Assembly (NCBI GenBank): GCA_963556195.1
Contig: OY744519.1
Coordinates: forward strand, 109,113,032 to 109,177,031
Direction of reading: 5' to 3'
Origin: Sepiola atlantica
Taxonomy: Eukaryota > Mollusca > Cephalopoda > Sepiida > Sepiolidae
Length of the DNA: 64,000 bases
This document shows, piece after piece, positions 43,274 to 51,812 of the stretch. Each line of letters opens with the position of its first letter. Position 1 is the first letter of the stretch. A model generated the notes under the pieces. That model worked only from the letters and a program-made list of their open reading frames with translations. It had not been told where the DNA came from and did no database searches. The position numbers were made by a program, and so were the translations under genes.

Positions 43274-45260
43274 ATACCCTCCCTTCATCTCGGATTTTCC
43301 CTCCTTACATCTCGAAACCCCTTTCTGATAGTTCTAATTCCTGTTGTTCTTTAATCTCTACTTATATCTCCCTCATCCCTTTAACCTTCTCTTAACTTAA
43401 TAAAATTACCCATAAACTTCGTTAGCTTCGCATTTCCCTTAGTTTTAACACCTTTCTTCCATTACCCCCTAAATCTTTCCACTTAACCTCCTTAACTGTA
43501 TAACTTTATTTGGCTTTCCATTTTCTTTCCCGTTTAACTTCTTTTAATACATTCGTCCGCTTCCCTTCAACACTTCCATTCTTCATTCTTTTCCCTTTCA
43601 ACGTGATAACTAACCCACTCTATTCATATTATATCCTAGCCCTTTTATTTACTTGTTTTAGCCTTATCTACTCCATATCCCATTTGCACACCTCGATATC
43701 GAACTCCTTACTGCTTCCACCGTGCACTCTAATTATTCTTCCCCTCCTGTTTTTAATTCTTCTCACTTTTTTAATAGCCTCGATTATTCCCCCCTTGTTT
43801 TACCTCGCCCTTCGCACATCTCTCTCAAACTACTCAACCCCCAACCCGCCCTAGCTCTACATCTTTTAACCCCTATAGTATTTACTTGTAACTGCGATCT
43901 CCACTCTCCCTCTGGCTTAATCCTTTGTCACTTTTTTAACCTTGTATATCTCTTACTTCTTCCGGCCTTCACTAACCTATTTAACAATTTTCTTAATTAA
44001 CCTCCATATAACTTTTTTTAAATAAAATTTCAAAGTTTATATTTTCCTATATCTATTTGAACTAGCATCCCGTAACTGCTTATTTACTTCAACCCATAAT
44101 TTTTTCCACCTTGGAGACTCCCATTCCGGATATCCTCTCTAGGTCTTGTTTTCCTTTTTCTTTTTCCTTATTCTAATTTTCATTCTTGAGCTCCAATCTT
44201 ATCGACTTTTCCCTCATTCTATTATTAGTATCTTATTTTTTAATTTTTTAATTTTTTAATTTTTTATTTTTTATTCTTTCGGCCAATCCTCAATTTTCCC
44301 TGCGAGCTTAAGACTAATCTTATTATCTATTTTTCATTCTTTATTCTTTTATTTTCTTATTTCTACTTTTTATACTATTTTTATCTTTATTTTTTATCTT
44401 TACTCTTTTAATTTTTTAACTCATTTTCCTAGTCCTACCCTTCATATATATTTTGCCTCATTGTTTATATCTAAGGTCATTTGATTAAACTTCTAAACCC
44501 CCAAACTCTGTTCTTATACATATTCTGATATTTTAACCCCTTATCCTAACATTCGTTAACTTACCCCCACTCCTTTCTTCCCCTTTTCTAGTTGAATCCT
44601 AATTCGCGCTAACTTCCAATTTCAACTTTATGTTTCTCCCCCCCACTTTCACACTCTTAGTTTTATCCGCATTCCTTCACAGCATCGCTCCCTTTCTCCT
44701 CCCCCCTCTCTTTCCTCGTACCCGTCCCTCTCTCCTCCCACACACCACTTACCCGTTTCCTCCCTTGCCCACTGGTCGCATATTATATTCTTGTTTTCAC
44801 TGTCTTTGCTTTTCTTCTTTTATAGCCGGCTTTCTCAACTGGGCAGACTTTAAATATTCTCACTGCCCCCTTTTTCCACTTTAAAACACTTTCCTTTGTC
44901 ATCTCTGCCCGGGAAGTTTCTTTAATGGCGAATATTTTACATCTTAATCTCCTCTGACGCCTGCCTGCATCATCGAATGTACCTCTTATTGGACTTTTTA
45001 CCCATCTTGGATTTTCTATTTTCGCCGTACCTGAAGTTGTGGCTTCTTGGAATTTAACTTTGAAACTTCTCTCATTACTTCTCGTGCCTCTAACGACCTA
45101 CCTATCTACATCGTATCCTCTCCGCTGGACTCTTCGACACCGGACTTTTTGGCAATTGGACATTTGCTTGCACCCTGGCACAGTTTTGCCCTACGTTTCT
45201 TTCCCTACAACTTTTATTTTATTTCATTTTTTCAAATTTTAAATCTTGGCCATTGCCAAC
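43274..45260 (+). other. Pyrimidine-rich (G-poor) plus strand between endonuclease and pseudo-LTR
   Basis: About 2 kb of C/T/A-rich, G-poor sequence. Frames such as 43510-43854 and 44630-44884 are Leu/Ser/Phe/Pro-rich by composition. I interpret it as the 3' non-coding part of the Penelope-like element, unusually long for the family. Confidence 0.55.
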
Positions 45261-45277
45261 TTATCTATCCCAGCGAC

Positions 45278-45325
45278 TTCCTCTGATGATAAGATTTTGA
45301 TCTTTGAAAAGCCTGGCTTAAGGAA
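45278..45325 (+). ncRNA. Hammerhead ribozyme in Penelope-like pseudo-LTR, intact
   Basis: Stem I TTCCT/AGGAA, core CTGATGA (45283-45289), stem II AAGAT/ATCTT with loop TTTG, GAAA (45306-45309), stem III AAGC/GCTT with loop CTG, cleavage triplet TTA. All invariant residues are present. Same strand as the element's GIY-YIG frame, as reported for hammerheads of Penelope-like elements. Confidence 0.85.
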
Positions 45326-45440
45326 AATTTAACTTGAATAAATTGCCTTTTTGCGGAATATACCTTGTTTTGAACTTTTGAATTGAATTTTGATTTGGCT
45401 TTTGCTTTCTCTAATTCCTTTCCATTCTCCTTCATTTCTA

Positions 45441-45521
45441 CCTGCTCTATCCTGGATATTGAGCTGTATACTCTTCACAATAGGGTTTTACCTTTCCTAA
45501 AAGTTCGCTTTTAGTACACCT

Positions 45522-45559
<38 letters not shown>

Positions 45560-45600
45560 AGGTTGTAGTTTGCTTGAAGCATTGCTGGTAAATATAAGTG
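45441..45600. other. Spacer with (TA)n
   Basis: (TA)n of about 15 units at 45527-45556; nothing else recognised. Confidence 0.6.
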
Positions 45601-46013
45601 TAGGTTTGTAATCCGAGGCTGGAGCAATGTGATATAGGACCGGAAGGTGGAAAGGTGAACAAAAACAAACGAGAAGAGAAAACAAGAATGAAATCTCAAA
45701 TCAATTTATTAATATTTCACGTAAAACAAATTAAACACCAGAACAGTAAAAAGGTTACTGTCAGGCAATTAAACGTTCCGGAATAATGTAATCTTAAATT
45801 TTCGAAAGAAAAACTTTCATTATCAAAAGACAAAAATTAAAGACCGAATGCCTGACAGTAACCTTTTTACTGTTCTGGTGTGTAATCTGTTTTACGTGAA
45901 ATATTAATAAATTGATTTGAGATTTCATTCTTGTTTTCTCTTCTCGTTTGTTTTTGTTCACCTTTCCACCTTCCGGTCCTATATCACATTGCTCCAGCCT
46001 CGGATTACAAACC

Positions 46014-46015
<2 letters not shown>
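45601..46015. mobile_element. Foldback element with 167-bp arms
   Basis: Arms 45601-45767 and 45849-46015 are nearly perfect inverses: TAGGTTTGTAATCCGAGGCT, GACCGGAAGGTGGAAAGGTG, AAATCAATTTATTAATATTT and GGTTACTGTCAGGCA. The 81-bp loop contains GTTCCGGAATAATG and TTTCATTATCAAAAGACAAA. (TA)n tracts flank it on both sides. No transposase. Confidence 0.85.

Positions 46016-46017
<2 letters not shown>

Positions 46018-46090
<73 letters not shown>
46018..46090. repeat. (TA)n tract
   Basis: About 36 TA units. Confidence 0.95.
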
Positions 46091-46092
<2 letters not shown>

Positions 46093-46157
46093 TTATTTCT
46101 GCTCGAAAATAGAACACTCACGACAACAATAACGCTTGCCCTCGCCTCTTGGATAAG
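46091..46157 (+). mobile_element. 5' part of a hammerhead-SINE split by an LTR retrotransposon
   Basis: AGAACACTCACGACAACAAT and AACGCTTGCCCTCGCCTCTT match 50953-51000 of the neighbouring SINE unit. The unit resumes at 50653 after the LTR element, whose 5-bp target duplication is ATAAG. Confidence 0.75.
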
Positions 46158-46256
46158 TGTTGTGGGGTACAAATCACCCCTATTGAAGAACTAATGGAAG
46201 CAACCATCTATAATAAATACCATGGTTGCAAAGACTCAAACAGAGGACATTCCTAT

Positions 46257-46585
46257 CATGTGAGTGTCCACGTGTGGTATCTGTTCCGATGGATACTACA
46301 CCCTATAGACCGGTGTTGTCTTGGCCTTCGGGGCATGATTCCGCCGGTCTATGGGTCTGTCCTGTGCAGTTCTAGGAGGTCCACCCTCCCAGGCTTTGCC
46401 TCTCCTCTTTGGGGAGGAGTAAGTTGATAGCTTACTGCCTGAGGCGCCCCCACCGGGGAATGCCGACGGGGCTGTCCAGGCAATTTTTAATGGCTAAAGC
46501 GCTCACGTTCTCGGGCGCTGGCTTTTCAAATCCCACTTTCCGACCTTGTGTCACATACTCCTATAATGGGTAGGTGTTAAATATC
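46257..46585 (+). mobile_element. U2-headed repeat type A in the 5' LTR, unit 1
   Basis: GTGTGGTATCTGTTCCGATG is a diverged U2 head. The body CTAGGAGGTCCACCCTCCCA, CTCTTTGGGGAGGAGTAAGT and CACCGGGGAATGCCGACGGG is the same as at 404-747. Flanked by the 14-bp duplication of LTR sequence GAGGACATTCCTAT. Confidence 0.8.
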
Positions 46586-46599
46586 GAGGACATTCCTAT

Positions 46600-46934
46600 T
46601 ATGTGAGAGTCCTCGTACCACGTGTGGTATCTGTTCCGATGGATACTACACCCTATGGACCGGTGTTGTCTTGGCCTTCAGGGCATGATTCCGCCGGTCT
46701 ATGGGTCTGTCCTGTGCAGTTCTAGGAGGTCCACCCTCCCAGGCTTTGCCTCTCCTCTTTGGGGAGGAGTAAGTTTATAGCTTACTGCCTGAGGCGCCCC
46801 TACCGGGGAATGCCGACGGGGCTGCCCAGGCAATTTTTAGTGGCTAAAGCGCTCACCTCTCGGGCGTTGGCTTTTCAAATCCCACTTTCCGACCTTGTGT
46901 CATATACTCCTATAGTGGGTAGGTGTTAAATATA
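46600..46934 (+). mobile_element. U2-headed repeat type A in the 5' LTR, unit 2
   Basis: Same sequence as unit 1 with a slightly longer head (TATGTGAGAGTCCTCGTACC, ACGTGTGGTATCTG) and a few substitutions, e.g. ACCGGGGAATGCCGACGGG preceded by CCCCT. Confidence 0.8.
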
Positions 46935-46948
46935 GAGGACATTCCTAT

Positions 46949-47283
46949 TATGTGAGAGTCCTCGTACCACGTGTGGTATCTGTTCCGATGGATACTACAC
47001 CCTATGGACCGGTGTTGTCCTGGCCTTCGGGTCATGATTCCGCCGGTCTATGGGTCTGTCCTGTGCAGTTCTAGGAGGTCCACCCTTCCAGGCTTTGCCT
47101 CTCCTCTTTGGGGAGGAGTAAGTTGATAGCTTATGCCTGAGGCGCCACTACCGGGGAATGCCGACGGGGCTGTCCAGGCAATTTTTAATGGCTAAAGCGC
47201 TCACCTTCTCGGGCGCTGGCTTTTCAAATCCCACTTTCCGACCTTGTGTCACATACTCCTATAGTGGGTAGGTGTTAAATATA
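46949..47283 (+). mobile_element. U2-headed repeat type A in the 5' LTR, unit 3
   Basis: Head identical in layout to unit 2 (ATGTGAGAGTCCTCGTACC); body has CACCCTTCCAGGCTTTGCCT and a one-base loss near GATAGCTTATGCCTGAGG. Ends ATAGTGGGTAGGTGTTAAAT before the fourth GAGGACATTCCTAT. Confidence 0.8.
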
Positions 47284-47428
47284 GAGGACATTCCTATTCA
47301 TGTTTTACCGCATGGTAGGAATCCGGTCATCTCCTACCACATTTAGTGGCGTTACTGTATTGCTATGAATAAATACATTGTATATTTTAACCTGTCACAA
47401 TTTGTGGTTGTTATCTTTGTGACCCCTA

Positions 47429-47810
47429 GCACGGGTCTACAACACTGGCGACGAGAAATTTAGTAAAGAACAAACGTGAGGATTTTGATTTTATACCAGT
47501 CACGACAAACTGGCTACCAGGATTACTCAAGAAAGTTACCGGATCATTCGACAAAAAACTGAATAACGAAGATTCGGACAAGGATTTACTTGAAAAAAAA
47601 AAAAACGTCAAACAACAAAAGACGTCGTCAAAAAAGTCTTATCTTGCTGTTGAAAAAAAAAAAAGCCACAAGAAGCCTAAACTACGAGTTAAAACGGAAC
47701 TCATAAATGGCGTGGATTTACGACAACTGAAAAAAAAAACTACTCAAAGTTTCAGTAAGTACAAAAAAAAAATTGTTCGTTCTAAAAAGATTGTCTTAAA
47801 AAGGCATTAG
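47429..47810 (+). other. ATG-less Lys-rich open frame in the retrotransposon leader
   Basis: After an in-frame TAG in the LTR the frame runs open for about 126 codons across the primer-binding site to a TAG at 47808. It contains EDFDFIPVTTNWLPGLLKK, VTGSFDKKLNNEDSDKD, SSKKSYLAVEKKKSHKKPKL and ELINGVDLRQL. No ATG is in frame. Composition is Lys/Ser-rich, partly from A-runs. It may be a relic of an older gag N-terminus or captured sequence. I do not claim it is translated. Confidence 0.35.
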
Positions 47811-48350
47811 CATTGAAAAACAAAATTAAAAGTTACGTCGGATTTTTCCGATTAAAATAATTTTTTCTCTGACTGACTGGCACGTTGAAATAAAAAAACA
47901 TTTTCGACAAGCAGGTACGGCATAACACTTTGTGTTAATGAGAAAATATGATATTCTGTTACGCACTTAAAGCGGAAATTATGGCCAATATTTAAATAAG
48001 TGCTATGAACTCGTTTTTTTTTTCACAAAAAAAACAAAAAAAAAACTAATTCTTTGTAAAAGAAGAAAAAAAATGTACGTTCAACAAAGATTTGAACTAA
48101 ATACTTACACGTTACGAAAAGAAAATTGGAGAGAAAAAAAAAAAAAATGGTCAAACTTTTTTCTGTACAAACACAAACGCTGAATTATTTTCTAGTGGAA
48201 AATTGCCACACAAGGAAAAAATAAATTAAGGAAATACTCGTCAATATAACCAGATACAAAAATTGTAAAAGTTTTTTTTGTAGAGTTGGTACTATAGAAA
48301 AAGAATTGTTTTGTTTCTGAAAACGTTTTTTTGTCATAAAAAAAAAAAAA
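47811..48350. other. A-rich leader upstream of gag
   Basis: About 540 bp of A/T-rich DNA with several runs of 8-13 A. No domain seen; part of the retrotransposon's 5' untranslated leader. Confidence 0.6.
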
Positions 48351-49883
48351 ATGGAGGATTTTTCAAAACAGATTTTGGAAATTATAAAACTTCAACAAAA
48401 TCAACAATTAGAACTTGAAAAAAGGTTTCGAGAAGAACAATTGGTAGTACAGAAACAAAATGACGAGAAGCGGTTAAGTTTAATGAAATACTTCGAGGAA
48501 AAACAGGGAAGAGAAAATAAAGAAATGATGAAATACGCCGCGGAAGAAACGAAAGAAATGAACGAACAAATATTGGAATTGAAAAAAATACATTTAGAGC
48601 ATCAAAACCAATCAGATAAAAAAATGGATTTGTTAACGCAAGTTTTAATGAATAAGGACAACGGACAGGAAAACAGTACGGCTTTTTCGCAAAATGCGAT
48701 CTGGTCAGCCATTGATACATTTCGCTATGCTCCTGAGGAAGACCTAACGTTTGAAGTATACTTCAGAAGATTTGAAGACTTATTCAAGATTGATTGTGGT
48801 TCATGGACGGATCAAAAGAAGGTTCGTTTATTACTACGGAAGTTGGGTGCATCCGAACATAACAAATTTGTGGATTATATTTTGCCAAGAAAAACCAACG
48901 AATTGTCGTTTGACGAGGCAGTCAAACTGTTAATGGAGTTATACTGTCCAAAGACAAGCCTTTTCCATAAAAGATGGAAATGTATGAATATTACACATAA
49001 GGAAAATCAGGATTATACGACTTTTGCGTCTATAGTTAATAAAAACTGTGACGACTTCAAGTTGTCATCATTAACGGCAGATAATTTTAGATGCCTAATA
49101 TTCACACAAGGTTTGATAGCCACAAAAGACGCCGATATAAGACGTCGTGCTCTAAATAAACTGGAATTAGAACCTGATTTAACGCTTCAGAAACTGGCTG
49201 AAGATTGTCAACAGTTCGTGGCAGTGAAACAAGATTCCCGAAACATAGAGGAAGCAGGTATCGCTCACATTAAAAAGATACGCTCCAAAAATAAAGGACA
49301 CTCACCCGCCAGCTATTACCAACCAAGAGGCAAAAAGAACCCTTCACAAAATTATCAGGATAGACAAAAGCCTAGGACCCCTTGTAGTAAATGTGGAGGA
49401 CCTCATGGGTACAATGCATGTTGGTACAATAAGAAAATAACGTGTGACCTATGCAAACGAGCAGGGCACAAGGCCTCATATTGCAGAGCAAAAGTAGGAA
49501 AAAAGAACTACATAAAAACTGCAAAAAGGGACCCATCACCAACAGAGAACATAAGGAAATATGTCACGGTGAGAATCAGAAATAGAGAAGTAAATCTGCA
49601 ACTCGATTCAGGGTCGGATATATCGATTATAAATGTTCACACGTGGAAGAAATTAGGTAAGCCCACGATGATGAAGACGAATAAAATCGCAAGATCGGTA
49701 ACTGGTGAAAAGATACATTTTGAGGGTGAATTAATTATTAATGTTTCACTAAAAAGAAAGACAAAAAAGCTAAAAGTATTCGTTCTTAGGAACACATCAA
49801 ATTTATTTGGATCTGACTGGATCCAAGAATTTGAATTATGGGACTCGCCAATGAGTGATTTTTGTCAAAAGTCGAAAATTTAA
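48351..49883 (+). CDS. Gag-protease polyprotein of the LTR retrotransposon
   Basis: 510 codons, intact. Residues 1-100: Gln/Glu/Lys-rich coiled-coil (EIIKLQQNQQLELEKRFREE). Residues about 118-300: capsid-like region with FRYAPEEDLTFEVYFRRFED and a QGL/ALNKLE stretch, as in gypsy/Mag-type Gag. Residues about 343-381: two zinc knuckles, CSKCGGPHGYNAC (CX2CX3HX4C) and CDLCKRAGHKASYC (CX2CX4HX4C). Residues about 410-490: aspartic protease with the active site LQLDSGSDISII and a late LFGSDWI segment that resembles the usual (L/I)xG(R/T)D end. ATG follows an A13 run. Ends where the next frame begins in -1, so pol was presumably reached by frameshift. It would package RNA and process the polyprotein in the cytoplasm. 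Confidence 0.88.
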   Translation: MEDFSKQILEIIKLQQNQQLELEKRFREEQLVVQKQNDEKRLSLMKYFEEKQGRENKEMMKYAAEETKEMNEQILELKKIHLEHQNQSDKKMDLLTQVLMNKDNGQENSTAFSQNAIWSAIDTFRYAPEEDLTFEVYFRRFEDLFKIDCGSWTDQKKVRLLLRKLGASEHNKFVDYILPRKTNELSFDEAVKLLMELYCPKTSLFHKRWKCMNITHKENQDYTTFASIVNKNCDDFKLSSLTADNFRCLIFTQGLIATKDADIRRRALNKLELEPDLTLQKLAEDCQQFVAVKQDSRNIEEAGIAHIKKIRSKNKGHSPASYYQPRGKKNPSQNYQDRQKPRTPCSKCGGPHGYNACWYNKKITCDLCKRAGHKASYCRAKVGKKNYIKTAKRDPSPTENIRKYVTVRIRNREVNLQLDSGSDISIINVHTWKKLGKPTMMKTNKIARSVTGEKIHFEGELIINVSLKRKTKKLKVFVLRNTSNLFGSDWIQEFELWDSPMSDFCQKSKI

Positions 49884-50389
49884 CGGCCGAAGCCGTCAAA
49901 CTAAAAGAAGATCTAAAAAAATTTTTTCCAAGTGTTTTTTCTGAAAAGCTTGGATGCTGCACGAAAATAAAAGCGAGATCCGAATTGCTGGATGAAGCAA
50001 AACCAATATTCAAAAAACCGCCGAATACTACAGTTTCTAAAAAGAGGTATTTACCTGGGGAAAAGGTATTTTTCCAGGTACATAAAAATAATAGTATGAT
50101 GTGGGAACTAGGAAAGGTCAAGCAGAGGATCGGGCGGATGGTTTACATAATCGAAGGTCCAAAATTCACTCACAAGAAGCATTTGAACCAAATTCGGAAA
50201 CGTGTCACTGATGATGACAGACAACCTCCTGTTGAAAAAGAAGAAGTAATGGACCATATATATGACACGTTCGACCTGGTAACACCACAAGCAGCCGGAC
50301 AACGCCGATCTTCCAGAGAAAGAAAAAGGATCGATCCCATAGAGATCAATCCCAGAAAAAAGAGCTATACGATCATTCCAAAGGAATGA
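49862..50389 (+). pseudogene. Collapsed pol: RT N-terminal edge fused to integrase C-terminus
   Basis: In the -1 frame relative to gag-pro and overlapping it by about 20 bases (first codon TTG, so no own start). Residues about 15-45, FFPSVFSEKLGCCTKIKARS then LLDEAKPIFKK, are the segment just before the RT fingers of gypsy elements. They are followed directly by YLPGEKVFFQVHKNNSMMWE, LGKVKQRIGRMVYIIEG and HLNQIRKR, the integrase C-terminal (GPY/F-like) module. RT, RNase H and the integrase core are deleted without breaking the frame. The tail is acidic then Arg-rich (RRSSRERKRIDPIE). Ends just before the polypurine tract. Confidence 0.85.
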
Positions 50390-50406
50390 AAAGCTCGGGA
50401 GGGGGG

Positions 50407-50652
50407 TGTTGTGGGGTACAAATCACCCCTATTGAAGAACTAATGGAAGTAACCATCTATAATAAATACCATGGTTGCAAAGACTCAAACAGAGGACATT
50501 CCTATTCATGTTTTACCGCATGGTAGGAATCCGGTCATCTCCTACCACATTTAGTAGCGTTACTGTATTGCTATGAATAAATACATTGTATATTTTAACC
50601 TGTCACAATTTGTGGTTTTTATCTTTGTGACCCCTAGCACGGGTCTACAACA
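50407..50652 (+). repeat. 3' LTR (246 bp, without the U2 array)
   Basis: TGTTGTGGGGTAC...GGGTCTACAACA. Differs from the matching parts of the 5' LTR at three positions (GTAACC for GCAACC, GTAGCG for GTGGCG, GTTTTTATC for GTTGTTATC) and keeps GAGGACATTCCTAT as a single copy. AATAAA near 50577. Confidence 0.92.
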
Positions 50653-50834
50653 ATAAGTATACGTTAATTTCAGCTACTGTATGTGTCGATTTCTTACGGA
50701 CGCATGGACTAAGTTGTTAGGATTATGATTCTAGACGGAATCTACGAATTGCGTTCGATCCCATGTGACCGTGCTCAACCACCACTCCTGTACTGATTAA
50801 GGTAAAAAACCCGAAACGATATCGTCTGTAGGGT
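50653..50834 (+). mobile_element. Hammerhead-SINE unit 1, 3' part, with ribozyme
   Basis: Continuation of 46091-46157. tRNA-like stretch at about 50697-50770 (GGACTAAGTTGTTAGGATTA; B-box-like TGCGTTCGATCCCA). The ribozyme at 50785-50834 has stem I CCTGTA/TGTAGG (with G-U pairs), CTGATTA (G8 changed), stem II GGT/ACC, GAAA, stem III ACGA/TCGT with loop TA, and triplet GTC. Probably a weakened or dead ribozyme. Confidence 0.68.
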
Positions 50835-51180
50835 CAAAAACACTTTAATACTTAAAAATATCTACAGTTAGTGCTCCTTTAAAATTTATGGTCTTATGTC
50901 TGAAATTATAAAGTTTGTTGTTATCAGCAATTATGCAAAGTTCTGCTCAAGCATAGAACACTTTCGACAACAATAACGCCTGCCCCCGCCTCTTGGGTAA
51001 GTGTACGTTAATTTTAGCTACTGTCTGTGGCGATTTCTCGCGGCCGTGTGGGCTAAGATGTTAGGATCGGGATTCTAAACTGAATCTACGAGCTGCGTTT
51101 GATCCCATGTGACCGCGTGCAATCACCACTTCTGCATTGATGAGAGTAAAAAGCCCAAAACGATATCGTCTGTAGGTTCA
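50835..51180 (+). mobile_element. Hammerhead-SINE unit 2, with degenerate ribozyme
   Basis: Directly follows unit 1 head to tail: AGAACACTTTCGACAACAAT, AACGCCTGCCCCCGCCTCTT, tRNA-like GTGGGCTAAGATGTTAGGAT and GCGTTTGATCCCA. The ribozyme at about 51130-51178 has TTGATGA (first core C is T) and CAAAAC where GAAAC is expected, with stem III ACGATATCGT and GTC retained. Cleavage positions 50826 and 51170 are 344 bp apart. Confidence 0.65.
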
Positions 51181-51207
51181 AAAACACTTCAATACTTAAA
51201 AATATTT

Positions 51208-51210
<3 letters not shown>

Positions 51211-51250
<40 letters not shown>
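51211..51250. repeat. (TA)n tract
   Basis: About 20 TA units, 3' of the SINE dimer. Confidence 0.95.
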
Positions 51251-51252
<2 letters not shown>

Positions 51253-51489
51253 TGTGGATCTATATTACTATATATGACTATTTAATAATTTGCCTATGAC
51301 TATAAAATCCAGAAATAAACCTTTTTTTCAGTATTAGATAACAGGAGACTTGTCTCTTTTAAAAAATGTTACTTCAGTTAGTTCAAGGAAATCAAGGAGC
51401 TCCCTCCTGGTGCTAACACTTCATTTCGTTATGACTTAAATTTATATCCGAGGGATCTTTTAAAGATAGACGTTGTCTCTTTTATGGCT
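51251..51489. other. Sequence of uncertain origin
   Basis: Shares TATAAAATCCAGAAAT with 8370-8386, next to the other hammerhead-SINE, so it may belong to a longer version of that element. No gene. Confidence 0.3.
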
Positions 51490-51745
51490 GCTATCTGTAT
51501 TTCGTGTGCATCGTTCCTTTCATTAAGTAGAACGCTCTCTTGATGTCAAAGCCGCCAAATAGTGTTAAAATTATCACTGTTTATTTGGCTGTTCCGCGGT
51601 GGCGAGTGGTTCTAGATGTCAGGATTTGAGTTGTAAAATACTCGGAGCCGGGGGTTTCGAATCATGCGACCAGTAGTGAATAGTTATATCTCTAGGCTGA
51701 TGAGTCCAGATTAAAAGGATGAAACGTATATGTACATAGATAATA
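51490..51745 (+). mobile_element. Hammerhead-SINE (same group as 8793-9173)
   Basis: Body blocks TGCATCGTTCCTTTCATTAA, AGTAGAACGCTCTCTTGATG and GTGTTAAAATTATCAC match 8935-9025. tRNA-like part at 51597-51668 with B-box-like GGGGGTTTCGAATCA. Ribozyme at 51691-51740: CTGATGA, stem II GTCC/GGAT, GAAA, stem III ACGT/ATGT with loop AT, triplet GTA; stem I is partly mismatched (TCTAGG/CATAGA). Confidence 0.75.
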
Positions 51746-51764
51746 AACAAAACAAATATTTATA

Positions 51765-51765
<1 letters not shown>

Positions 51766-51799
<34 letters not shown>

Positions 51800-51812
51800 C
51801 GTGTGTGTGTGT
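51766..51812. repeat. (TA)n then (TG)n tract
   Basis: About 10 TA units followed by about 12 TG units. Confidence 0.9.

Larger units (their letters stand above)
42295..45440 (+). mobile_element. Penelope-like element, 5'-truncated, with inverted pseudo-LTR ends
   Basis: The left end (about 42295-42418) and the right end (about 45300-45435) are inverted copies: GAAGGAGAATGGAAAGGAAT, AAGCAAAAGCCAAATCAAAA, CAAAACAAGGTATATTCCGC and AATTTTCCTTAAGCCAG. Between them lie a GIY-YIG frame (42443-43273) and about 2 kb of pyrimidine-rich plus strand. The right end includes a hammerhead ribozyme. The inverted partial copy at the left is typical of Penelope-like insertions. No reverse transcriptase remains. 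Confidence 0.82.
46158..47444 (+). repeat. 5' LTR enlarged by three tandem U2-headed repeats
   Basis: Positions 46158-46256 and 47298-47444 match the 246-bp 3' LTR. Between them lie three units with the boundary sequence GAGGACATTCCTAT at 46243, 46586, 46935 and 47284. Periods are 343, 349 and 349 bp, which sum to 1,041, exactly the LTR length difference (1,287 versus 246). An AATAAA lies near 47365. Confidence 0.92.
46158..50652 (+). mobile_element. Ty3/gypsy-type LTR retrotransposon with deleted pol
   Basis: LTRs start TGTTGTGGGGTACAAATC and end GGGTCTACAACA (TG...CA). A 5-bp target duplication ATAAG flanks the element (46153-46157 and 50653-50657), and an un-inserted sister unit at 50988-51010 reads CTCTTGGGTAAGTGTACGTT across the site. 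After the 5' LTR comes CTGGCGACGAGAAATTTAG, a plausible tRNA primer-binding site; before the 3' LTR comes the purine tract GGGAGGGGGG. Order is gag, protease, then a joint that removes RT, RNase H and most of integrase. So it is non-autonomous. The LTRs differ at only three positions apart from a 1,041-bp insertion in the 5' LTR. Confidence 0.9.

Noticed and set aside
47426..47611. Minus-strand 61-codon frame over the retrotransposon leader
   Set aside because: Antisense of the Lys-rich leader frame; Ser/Phe-rich by composition.
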